This document shows positions 36,008-48,041 of a stretch of DNA of 64,000 nt, piece by piece (the stretch's first letter is position 1; the number at the start of each line of letters is the position of its first letter). The stretch spans positions 9,517,534 to 9,581,533 of the forward strand of contig NC_081331.1 of assembly GCF_022539665.2 (NCBI RefSeq), in the 5' to 3' direction. Source of the DNA: Daphnia carinata (lineage: Eukaryota > Arthropoda > Branchiopoda > Diplostraca > Daphniidae). Under the pieces are notes generated by a model. The model was not told the origin of the DNA. It did no database searches and saw only the letters and a program-made list of their open reading frames with translations. Both the position numbers and the translations under genes were made by a program.

Positions 36008-39000
36008 TCCTCTCCCGAGGCCGGAACGGCTGAGTTAGTTTCAAGCAGGCACAGTTCTGTAATTCCGCGGCGGAAGACTCCGGACGGAAGTTGAACCTCC
36101 ACTGATCTCACGCAGCCGTCAGGGCCCGGAAATACTTGGACGACATGCCCGATGCTCCATACACCTCGTTCGAAACCCTTGTTGATTTCCAACACGACGT
36201 CTCCAATTTCCAGATTTGGACGGCGAGTTTACCACTTCTTCCTCGCAGCCAAGGATTGTAAATAGACGGTCTTCCAAATATCCCAGAATAAGTTGAGGGC
36301 GCGTTGTAGATATCGGTAATGATCTCTTGGCTGTGCATCACTATACAATCCGGCGGGTGGGTAAGCAGTGGGAGCTCTATTCAGGAAGTCGTTGGGCGTC
36401 AACGGGCGGAAGTCGGAAGGATCCGAGCTTGCGTAGGTCAATGGACGAGTATTCAAGAGCCCAGCTACCTCGTAGAGTAGAGTACGCAGAAGATCTTCTG
36501 ATGGATAACGAAAATCTCCTTTCTCTTGCTCCAGAGCGTTGTAGAGCGCTCTCTTTGTAGACTTGACTAATGATTCATGGGCCCCGCCAAAATGCGGAGT
36601 CCGTGGAGGCTGAAATGTCCATTTTATGCGGGAAGCCTGCATGTACTTTGGAAGCTCTTCGGATGCATACAATGCGTCGGTTGCTTCACGCAGCTCTCTT
36701 TCCGCACCAACGAAATTGGTCCCGTTGTCAGAGTGCAGAACTTCTGGACTGCGATACATGGCGACGAATTTTCTGAGAGAAAGAAGAAAGTCAGAAGAGG
36801 ACAACGACGGCACCAACTCCAAGAAAACGGCACGGGTGACGAGACAAGTATACAGCACACTCCAACGTTTTGCGGTTTTGTTTCGATACAATCCGATTTC
36901 TAGTGGACCGAATAAGTCCACAGCAGCTCGAGTGAAAGGGATAGAACCAAAATCGAGACGAGACTCCGTTAGATCCGCCATTATCTGCTCACCCGGCTGC
37001 GCGTGGTTGCGTCGGCAGATTACACAGTCGCGTCGAATCTTCTTGACCACTTCTCGGCCTTTAGTCACCCAAAAATGTTGGCGAATATAACTCAAAAGAA
37101 AGTCTGTTCCGACGTGGTTTAGACTCTGATGAAAAGCGACGACGATCCTCTCCGTAAAGGGATGCCGACCCGGAAGAAATGGTGGATGTAGCTGATCATA
37201 CGGCAAGCGCGCCCGACCGGCACGCCCGCCTAAACGAAGTAGTCCGTCTTCACTCAGGATCGGTGCAAGCGCTAGAAGAGAGGAGGTGGAGGAGAGCGCC
37301 TTCTTCTTTCGAAGTCGATGTAGTTCCTCGGCGAACGACTCTTCTTGGCACTGACGAACAAGACCCAGGAATTTTCCCTCCAACGCACACAGCTGCGGAA
37401 TGTCACTGGGTGTGAGCTGGACCTTGGAGCAATCCGTTTTCTCCACTTGGGCCGCGGAACACACTCGAACCGTCCGCATTTCTTCCTTGATCTTCATCCA
37501 TGGAAGGTCGACTGGCCATTTGTCTTCATGCTGTAAAAGGAAATCTGGTCCGTTCAGCCATATGGCCGGGAAGATATCCCCATCCAAAGCGGATCGAGTG
37601 GCAGCATCGGCAGGGTTGAGCCGCCCAGGCACAAATCTCCACTCGCCTTCGTCGGTAATCGTTTGTATCTCCCCGATTCGATTACTCACAAAAACTTGAT
37701 AGTTGGCTGCAGCGGTGCGAATCCAGTTGCGCACCGTACTGGAATCTGTCCAGAATCGACGACGATGAATATGGGCTGGTAGAGCTTGCTGCACGGCTTG
37801 GGTCATACGGGCGCCTAACAATGCGGCGTTCAGCTCAAGTTTCGGCACCGATATGGTCTTTTTAGGGGCAAGCTTATTGGTCGCCTTCACCTGCCGAATC
37901 ACCACTTGGCCACTGGAGAAAACACTCCGGACATAAAGGACGGCCGCATACGCCTCTTCCGACGCGTCGCAGAATGTATGAAGTTCCGACGACTCAAGGA
38001 TTTCACGATTTGGAAATAAGCAACGGGGCATCGCAACTCGGTTCAGACATTGCAACTCTTTGAACCAGAGAAGCCACCAGCTCGCGTCTTCTTCGCCTAC
38101 TACGTCCGTCCATTGTAGTCCGCTCTGTCCCAGCATTCTGAGACGGATTTTTGCCTTCACGATAATCGGCGATGCGGTGCCCAAGGGGTCGAAAACTCCG
38201 GCTACTCGACTGGCCAGCTCCATCTTGGTGAACTTGACATCGGGCGCTTCGACAACTTTAAAACCCAAAGTGTCGGAATGAACGTCTCAGAAAACCCCTA
38301 GGACCTTTTCCTCACAATTGCTCCCCAACTGATGAATATTTGATGAACTCAGTCTGGTGCTGACGGTCATCTGCTGCAGGAAGTCGGGCGAGTTGGACAC
38401 CCAACGTTGAAGGTTCAAATCCGCGTCCGCTAGCATTTTTCTCACGGCGGGCGCTTCTTGTACAGCTTCTTGAACGGTTGGCGCGGAGCTCAGATAATCA
38501 TCCACGTACATCCGTTCTCGAACAGCAACGGCCACCCTTTCCTCTACTCCAGCGTCTTCTGCAATCCGCTGGATCGTATGAATGGCTACAAACGGGGAAC
38601 AACTTGCTCCGAAAGGCAACCTATCCATCTTGTACGTCACCATGTTGCCAGATGGTTTCTGTCTCCATAAGAAACAGAAAAATCTCGCATCTTCCGCAGA
38701 TAGACGAAGGCGACTAAACATCGCCTCAATGTCTGAAGCCCAGGCACACTCTTCCTGCCGGAAACGGGTGATAACGGCCGCCAGCGCTGGTTGCAGTGCT
38801 GGTCCTCCTATGATGGCGTCGTTGAGAGCTTTCCCTCTGAAGGGGGCGGCAGCATCGAACACAACTCTCAGCTTCGTCCCTTTATAAACGCCGTGGTGGG
38901 CGAGAAAATATTTCGCGTCAGCCGGATCCTCCACACGGGATGCGTACCCTTGGTCCAGGGTCTTCTGCATGGCGGCCTCATAATCCCGTTCGAGTTCCGG

Positions 39001-41465
39001 CTGATGTTGAAATCTCCTCAGTAGACTCTGGAAACGATTGACGGCCATGGCTCTATTGTTCGGGAGGTCCGGTTCCCCCTCTCTCCAAATGATAGGAACC
39101 TCGTAACCGACGGCTAATTTTCGTGTCTTCCCCTTCACGAGCGCCATAGCTCTCTGATTATCGGGAGATAGACAGCCTTGCTTGCATTCCGTTCCGAACG
39201 CCTCCGTGTCGCAGAAGCGACGCATCTCAGAAGTCAACCGGTCTAATTGGGTCCGGCCGGCAATAATGAAACTGCGCACTGCCGGGGCATGAGCCTCTCT
39301 GTTGGTAACGCCTCGAATAATCCATCCGAGACGAGTCCTGGACGCGATCGGCTCGAAATCTTCACCTTCTCTCGACTCTCGGGCGGCAAGTAGGTGTAGA
39401 TGGTCCGTCCCGATGAGGATGTCAACCTTGCCTCCTACCTCTCCTACTGGCAGATCTCGTAAATGGGGCCACCGCATTTTCTCTTTGTTCCAGTCGGTTG
39501 TCGGAGCTGGACTTGCCACCTTCTTCATGGTAGACCCCTCGAGAGTGATGATCTCACCGGATTCGGCACGTAACTGGAAGTGTATAAGTTCGGATGGGTA
39601 ACTGGTCACCACGCCACCAGCACCATCTACGGTAAGGACCTGCGGAGAGCCTCGGATTTTGAGTGATGTGGCAAAGGCGCTGCGCACCAGGGTAGTGTCG
39701 CTCCCCTCACCGGTGAAGATGTTGGCCCAGCACCAACCCCCGTTGCTTCCTTGTACCTGCAGTCGCAGCATGCCCAGCGCAACTCGATGTTCTTTCTCCG
39801 CTCGGGCCGTAGATGGACGAACGGTCTTAACCGGCAACTTCTCTGAATCGTGTAGTAAAGGGTGATGGGTGTAGCGACAATCGGTGTGTTTGCATGGACG
39901 GCTTGTTGGACATTCACGGACAGAATGCTTGCAGCTAAAACAGTTGAAGCAAAGTCGTCGTCTCGTGCAAAACTGAATCTTCTCGCCAATGGGAAGTGCC
40001 TTGAAGTCCTTACAATCAGACAGCCGATGCCCCTTCTCGCACTTGAAGCAATAAGGTTTATTAGACTGCATGTCGATACCTCCTTCATGAGTTTTTGATG
40101 ACGCCTGGTGAATTCTCGTTCGCCGCGGGTTGAATCCTTTGTTCATCGGAGCGGAGAAATTAGCTTGACTGACAGCGATACTATATGCGTTTTGGTAGGC
40201 TGATGCTCTCGAACAGAGCCAGGTTCCAAAATCGTTCAGACTCCGTCGCTCCAGGCGGCCGTGTCGCTCTTCGTTCCAAGCGAGTCTGTCTTGAAGGTTC
40301 AATTTCAGGCATATTTTCTCTATCACGTCGGCGGTGGACATCTCCCCAATTCGGCTAAGATCGAACAGACGGGAACGAACTCTTTCGGCAAATCTTTTGA
40401 ATGCTCCGGCTTCACCTTTAAGTTCCAGTCGGTCGAGAGCCTGAAGATGGGCCGCTCTCATGACGTCGCGACGCCAATAAGTCTCTTTCAAACGCACCAA
40501 CGCTTGAATATAGTCCGTCTCGCCACCGCCTAAACCATACACCACGTCAAGACATTCGTCTTCCAGATATCGCTTCAGGAGGGCCAATTTTTCCCCTGGC
40601 GACTTTGGAGTGTCATGTACCAAGGCCCGAAAGAGGTCAATCCATTCGAACCACTCCAAAGATTTCCCTCGATAGGACGCGAGTTCCGCCGAGACTGCAG
40701 AACGGGCAGAAAGGTTGTTGGAGACCGGGGGTAGCAGACCGGCGCTGTATTGGTCAATCCAATCGTCAGGTGTTTCTTGTTTGTTGTTGATGCGCCGTTG
40801 CTGCGCAAGCCATTCATTCACCAGAGGATCTGCGTTAGCCACTTGCTGGCTGACGGAAGAAAACTGATCCGGATCCGTTGGTCGAACGGTCAACTGCCTT
40901 AAGGCCGCCTGGGCCGCCTCGCACTCTTCCCGAACTTGGTTGGCGCGTTCTCGAGCTTCATCACATCTCCTTTGGGCGATGGTCAGCTCTTCTAGACGGA
41001 CCTGCTCTCTACGTTGAATCTCATACGGTGGGACAGTAGGGGCTACGGGAACGTTGTCGACGAAGTCAATCTCAGACGCAGCTTCACCTTCTCTGCTAGT
41101 CAAGTAGGCCTTGGCTGCTTCGGTAATCTCTCCGGCTCGAGTTACGTACGTGAGGTGGAGGTTATCTTGACGTTCTGCCTCTTCGTCGTCCTCCAGGGCC
41201 GAAAAATGTTCCGTTGTAGAAGGGACGCTCTGAGCAGAAGCTCATCACAGTGACGAAGTAGGCCCAGTATTGCTCCTCTTGAGCCTCTACTAGTAATCAG
41301 AGTCTCTATTCTTCTCCCCGTCGTAGTGATTTGTCGACGGAGTGTCCTCCTCTTAAGTTTTGCTTCTCTCGCCCGTGCTTCCGTCCGATTAGTTGTAGAC
41401 GCAGCGTCCTCTTCTTCAAGTCTTGAAGCATCTTCCAGTGGTTGTTGAACAACTCGGTCGGTCAT
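35986..41465 (-). pseudogene. gag-pol of the BEL/Pao element, broken frame
   Basis: The frame opens at about 41465 and, apart from three breaks, reads to 35986 inside the 3' LTR. Visible in order: Glu-rich coiled N-terminus; a DUF1759-type gag core (about 40650-40150); Cys/His zinc knuckles (CFKCEKGHRLSDC, CFNCFSCKHSVREC); a protease-like segment (about 39680-39728); RT with YVDDYLSS; RNase H region (FCDASEEAYAAVLY); integrase zinc motif (CVICRR), DNGTNF, and the C-terminal domain. Breaks: a frameshift near 41200-41230 in gag, an in-frame TGA at 38287-38289 within pol, and an in-frame TAA at 36229-36231 between the integrase core and its C-terminal domain. As written, this copy cannot make a complete polyprotein. 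Confidence 0.9.
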
Positions 41466-41626
41466 GGTGGAAGTTCCCGGCTGTCTGACGACGAGATGTA
41501 GGCTTGTGTGGTTGTAGAGGATTTAGAAGACTTGGCCAACAAGGATTGCTGGGCATTAACTGATCACAGAGGCCTGGAATGAGTGTGGCCAACAAAGGGT
41601 TGTTGGCTCCGGATCGAAGGACCAAA

Positions 41627-42123
41627 TGTTCCTATGGATGTGGAACCAGTAAAATAGATTGCTAGACAGCTCTCTCTCTCTCTCTTGCCATAGAGTTTAT
41701 TTTAGACTGATGAATGATGAGTGATGAACGGTGAGAGTATATAGAATATGACGATGTACATGAGACGCGTGTGGTACCTGAGAAGGATCAGCATGGTTAG
41801 GAACAATAGGGGAAAAAGACAGTAAAGTATAAGTCTATCTGAGAAACCAGAAAGCTTATCGGGTAATTTGTTTAACACACACACACACATGCACCGAGCA
41901 TACAATACAGATAGCTGAGACCTGCTAGGCTTCGAGAAAGATGGGAAAAGAGTAAAGGGAGTCGCACTCACGACAGAGAAATTCTCCAGAAAGAGCAGAG
42001 TTACCTAAACTAACGCAACATGGTCGAATAACAGACGACATTAATAAAGATGAAAGGAGGGGAATAACGACAGGAGGGGTAGGCGTAGGTGCCAGATTAA
42101 ATTATTGCGATTTCGCGGAAACA
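41627..42123 (-). repeat. 5' LTR of the BEL/Pao element
   Basis: 497-bp partner of 35511..36007 with the same ends. It lies next to the primer-binding-site candidate, so in element orientation transcription would begin in this copy. Confidence 0.93.
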
Positions 42124-42135
42124 ATCAGTAAAGAA

Positions 42136-42141
42136 TTTATT
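42136..42141 (-). terminator. candidate poly(A) signal of protease G
   Basis: AATAAA on the minus strand, about 195 bases past the stop of protease G and only 12 bases from the LTR edge. The same signal in the same local sequence follows D and H, which supports it. Confidence 0.5.
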
Positions 42142-42336
42142 TTCCCAATACAATGGGGTTGTTTTTTTCTCACGCGTGCATAATCAAACTAAATACCATA
42201 ATATACATTCGGCATACATTTAAAAAATACGCTGAATGCGGGTGAAAGGGCAAAAAGGTTTTCGTTTAAAATAAGTTCAGTCGCAACGGCGAACGCTGCC
42301 ACCGTATGGATTTATAGATGAAGATTGATAAGATAT

Positions 42337-44577
42337 TTAGCGACTAGTATTCGACTGGGTGGTTTTAATCCAGCTGACGTAATTGCTGACTCGTGTATAA
42401 ATACCGGCATACTTAGGATCAGCACAACCTCCGTCAAAGGAAGTGATACCGACTTGAACGCCGTCTACGTAAATCGGACCGCCACCGTCACCCTATAAAA
42501 TCAAATTGATATTTAAATACCGTTGTCTGCATTGAAAACGCGATATTGATTTGATATTTTTCTTGTGGCAATAACCTTGCACGTGTCTTTTCCATCTGCG
42601 GAGGCACACAACATAGTAGTACTGTTGAACTCCGATGCGTATTGACTGGTGCAAAATGAATTCTCTTGAATCGTGAGGTCGGCCTTCAGCAATACGTCTG
42701 ACGCGCTTCCTCCTACTAAGCCAGGGAAAGAAGAAACCGATTCGTTAAGACACTAAAATAGCAAAGACATTTCCAGTCATTTTGGTAAAGGAATAGGGAA
42801 TGCTTAACCGGTAGAGGTTGTTCCCCATCCAGCAATGACGGCCGGTTTGTTGGCGTAGTCAGGGAAAGCTCTCATGGCTGGTTTCTTGGTCGTTTTAGGT
42901 TTTGTTGTTGTCTTCATTGTTGGTTTGTTGGTAGTTTTCGGCTTTGTTGTTGTTGGTTTCGTCGTTGGCTTTTTGGTTGTCGGTTTATTGGTAGTGATTG
43001 GTTTTTTAGTCGTTGTCGGTGTTTTGGTCGTCGTCGGTTTCTTAGTTGTCGGTTTTTTTGTGGTTGTCGGTTTTTTGGTAGTAGTGGGTTTTTTGGTAGT
43101 AGTAGGTTTTGTGGTAGTTGGTGGTTCCGTTGGCGGCTCCGTTGGCGGTTCCGTTGTCGTTTCCGTAGGTGCATCCGTAGGCGCATCCGTAATAGGCTCC
43201 CCGTCGTCCGTCGGAAGAGTGACAAATTGGATGTCTGTCACTGGTTCACTCAACACCAATAATGCGACGTCATTCATCTGCAATTGACAGGAAGTTAATG
43301 AATACAATTGTCCATTTAGAAAGAAAAATGATGAGAAGATTCATGGAAGTCGAAAATATGTTTCGCACACAGAATAATCAAACTAATCGTTAACATTTCG
43401 AATTGGATACTATAGTGGAAATATGTCCGTTTTTTATGGCAAACGTGTTAGCCTGATTCTAATACTACTAAACACTCAAACTGTCCGAAGGAAATTAAAC
43501 GTAGGATTTCTATTTTTGCGTTTAGCTTTAAATGTTCGCCAATAAATGTTTGAAATAGAAGACAGTTTTCTTTGTAAACGCTTACCAGAGTCGCATCGTC
43601 GTAAGCTTCGTGCATCTTAAATGACGATACTTGTCTGGTAACGGAGCCGTCCCCTCCGCCGGAAATTGACAACGTGTTAAGATACACAACGAAGCCGGTA
43701 GCATCGGCTGAACTAAAGTCAAAGTGGATCCACGCGAAAGGGAACGAATGGATCAAAAAAAAAAAAAAAAAAAAAAAAAAAACAACAAGCATGCATTTGA
43801 AATTGAAGCTGTTGCTGAAATATTTCCTGAATATGGATAGTAAAGGGTCTTCATCAGTTTACCCATGAACACAATGAGCCGCTGTCAAAACATGTTTTTC
43901 TCCAATCAAAGTTCCAGCGCATCCACGTCCATTCAAATTCACACTGGCCTGGAAACGAAACAAATGCATAAATAAATTTTAAAATTACATGACGGTGTAC
44001 CGTTTGGAAAAAAATTCTTAACATTTAACTGATTAAAACGAAATATTGCCATCAAAATAATTCATTTGCATTGCAGGTTATTAGCTTACCAGGTGAGGGA
44101 ATTCACCGGCGTCAGCGGGAGTTCCACCGACGATGTGCACGGTTGGCAAACCAGTCCCTACAGTCCAACGAAAATTATTGTGGGTTCCAAAAAACCAGCA
44201 TTTCGAACAAACAAAAAAAGTTTGACCTTCTTTAAATGTTTCTACTTCATAGAAAATACAAACAAAACAAAAAAAGAACAAAAAACAAAAACAAATTTGA
44301 ATAGAAAACAAATAGAATTGCAGCGATCCTGAACCGTTTTCTGTTTATCATGACTGATTTGAAACTTAAACGAAACAAAAATGTTCTTACTATTGCCGGC
44401 ACGGAGTGTGTGCGGATGCACGGAACCAACCAGCCAAATTAAGCCTAAAGCCTGTTTCATCCAAACATAGTAAAATTCAATTTCAATTTACCATCACGAG
44501 CCAAAAAAACTAGACAACATCAATTCTAGCTTAAAATAATAAAACGAAAGTTGTTTTACCCAAGTGGTGAGGCTCAT
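42337..44577 (-). CDS. protease G: linker-bearing serine protease homologue, active-site Ser replaced by Gly, 374 aa
   Basis: Exons are 44577..44560, 44451..44391, 44157..44090, 43948..43863, 43712..43586, 43277..42809, 42715..42576 and 42492..42337 (TAA). All phases agree, giving 374 aa. Signal peptide MSLTTWALGLIWLVGSV; activation site TVHIVGGTPADAGEFPH; catalytic His in VLTAAHC; Asp in MNDVALLVLSEPV. The inter-barrel insert is about 107 residues, acidic EPPTEPP units first and KKPTTT units after, ending at RAFPDYANKPAVIAGWG. Residue 189 is Asp (GKDTC), as in trypsins, but the catalytic motif is [15 protein letters not shown] with GGT for the Ser codon, and position 216 is Asp (TSFDGG). It should be a secreted, folded, catalytically dead serine protease homologue. 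Such pseudo-proteases act as binding or regulatory partners in arthropods; the partner here is unknown. Confidence 0.9.
42886..43200 (-). repeat. KKPTTT-coding minisatellite of protease G
   Basis: Imperfect tandem units of about 15-18 bp (AAA CCx ACT ACC ACC AAG type), followed in reading direction by variant units. They encode the linker. The opposite strand is also stop-free and reads VVVGFLVVVG, a by-product of the repeat. Unit number differs in every paralogue, as expected for slippage or unequal exchange. Confidence 0.7.
43757..43782. repeat. poly-A tract in intron 4 of protease G
   Basis: A run of 26 A on the plus strand between exons 4 and 5. D has a similar intron without the long run, so it expanded after the D/G duplication. 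Confidence 0.7.
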
Positions 44578-44678
44578 TGTGAACGATGTACAGTAGATAG
44601 GGAGAGTGTCACCAGTGTCTCGAAAGCACAGCTAGGCAGAGATGGCGATCCACAAATGATCATCGTGTTCGAGCGTCT

Positions 44679-44689
44679 CCTTTTTATTT
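44679..44689 (-). promoter_or_regulatory. TATA-like element of protease G
   Basis: On the minus strand this reads AAATAAAAAGG, 102-112 bases before the start codon and in the same context as in D. Confidence 0.45.
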
Positions 44690-46080
44690 CAATTCGAGGG
44701 ATATCCAAACTGCGTTTGTCCCACTAATATTGGCAGCTTTCCATCGTTGCCGGAAAGCTGATCGGTTTGCCACGCATTTGAAAACATTGAATCCAGGTAA
44801 AATGTGACTAACAGAAAGGAATAAAAAAACATGGAGGCACGAATCACGCACGTATACTGTACATGTACAGAAATTCTATTGGGGCATTCCCGCAACACAC
44901 ACACACATACGTATGGAGAACAAAAAAAAATGTGTGAAACCAGTAAATTGGAAGAGCGCACATGTGTCTCCCTCCTGTCAGTTCGGCCACCTTCGCTATC
45001 GTAGATACCACCCAGTATCCAGGAGCTCCACAAGTGCAATGGTTGGAAATTTGGCATATTTTTAATGGAGTTTTAGATTTAGGACTTTGATAAGACGGGA
45101 GTGAGGTCGAAAAGAGCATGAGTCATTTACTATGCACAGGTTTCGGTTCTCGACACTTGGACACATGCGTTCCCGTTTTTGCTATGCATTTGAGAAACAA
45201 ACAACGAGCGAAGAATGGATGCATCCAATGGCGTTCGAGGAGTGCGGTGCGCATTCTATTGGCTTAGTTATACTGAAATTGCACAAAGATAATATTGGTC
45301 CAATCTCGGTTCAACACAGAAAAATTCACGCTCAGCTTAAAGGCAATAAACGCAGAATTAACGCACTGGTCGATTCATGATCACGTTGAAGCAAAAAAAA
45401 ACGATTGGACAGATGCTGAGAAACGGTTGTGTACAACATGCTCAACGGTAATGGTAGAACTAAATGACAGGTATTACGTGTAACAACTGGCTCGGTATTA
45501 CTTTGTTCAGAGAAAGAGGAGGAAAGGTCATCTAAATAGAAAGGAATAAACAGGGAAGTGGTAACCTTTCTCTCTTTTTTGTTGTCTGTAAATTACAAGT
45601 GGAAAATTGAATCAAAGAAAAGTGAATCTCTCTGGACGACCTTGGGCGCAGGAATCTTAAAGTTACTTGTATTTCTATTTTATATTAAACTGACACCTGC
45701 CCAACCGTTTTTTTTTTGTAGGGAATAGCGTTTCAATGGGTTCACCGTGATTGTTTCTATCAAAGTTACGACACACATAACTGTTCCAGTCAACGAATTT
45801 GGAAAACGTTCATTGGTTTATCTAAATGGCTGCGACACAGGTCGTTCTAGACCTGTAGACCTGTAGACTCTGTTTTTCCACGTACATCACATACATACTT
45901 ACGAACCAGTAAATGCACTGTGAAATAGTTCCGTTCAGGCAGCCATACCCAACGCAGAGGAAAGAAGGTCGCTTCATTAGCGGACGAGGAGTACTAGCAA
46001 AACTGTATCGATGCACGTTTGAAGTTGTGCTAGAATAGAGGAGGGGAGGGGCATAGGCAGTAACCGGAAGAGACAAACAC
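44690..46080. repeat. upstream part of the G duplication unit
   Basis: Similar along most of its length to 33819..35510 upstream of protease D, with indels. No gene is supported. The G-unit boundary at the right runs into the 3' flank of protease H. Confidence 0.6.
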
Positions 46081-46112
46081 ATTCATCAGTATTATGCTTA
46101 CTTAATAAAGAA

Positions 46113-46118
46113 TTTATT
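46113..46118 (-). terminator. candidate poly(A) signal of protease H
   Basis: AATAAA on the minus strand, about 200 bases past the last exon of protease H, in sequence that matches the flank of G and D. Confidence 0.4.
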
Positions 46119-46320
46119 TTGACCACAAAACACCTTTTTAAGATCACGCGTGCGTAATTAAACTGATAATATTATAAAATGCATTTTTGGTGATCTTTTT
46201 AAAACATCGTTAATGCACGTGAAAAAAACAAAAATCAAAAGAGGGTTTTCCCAACAAGTTCAATGAAAACGCTGAAAGTCGTGCCTTAGGAATTTTATTG
46301 GCAAACGCCAACGAAAATAT

Positions 46321-48041
<1,721 letters not shown>

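Larger units (their letters stand above)
35511..42123 (-). mobile_element. BEL/Pao LTR retrotransposon, minus orientation
   Basis: A 6,613-bp element bounded by two 497-bp direct LTRs, starting TG and ending CA, with a 5-bp target duplication ATCAG (35506-35510 and 42124-42128). In element orientation the 5' LTR is 42123..41627. A primer-binding-site candidate (TTTGGTCCTTCGATCCGG) follows it at once at 41626..41609, and a purine-rich tract (CGGGAGAGGA) precedes the 3' LTR. One long gag-pol frame fills the interior. Domain order gag, zinc knuckles, protease, RT, RNase H, integrase, together with the protein character, identify the BEL/Pao superfamily. The element interrupts the D/G duplication just downstream of protease G. 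Confidence 0.95.

Noticed and set aside
42874-43287. Plus-strand ORFs reading VVVGFLVVVG, also at 21980-22177, 25330-25623, 32089-32352 and 46616-47173
   Set aside because: They look like membrane proteins but are the reverse complement of the KKPTTT linker repeat. The minus strand has the splice sites and protease motifs.
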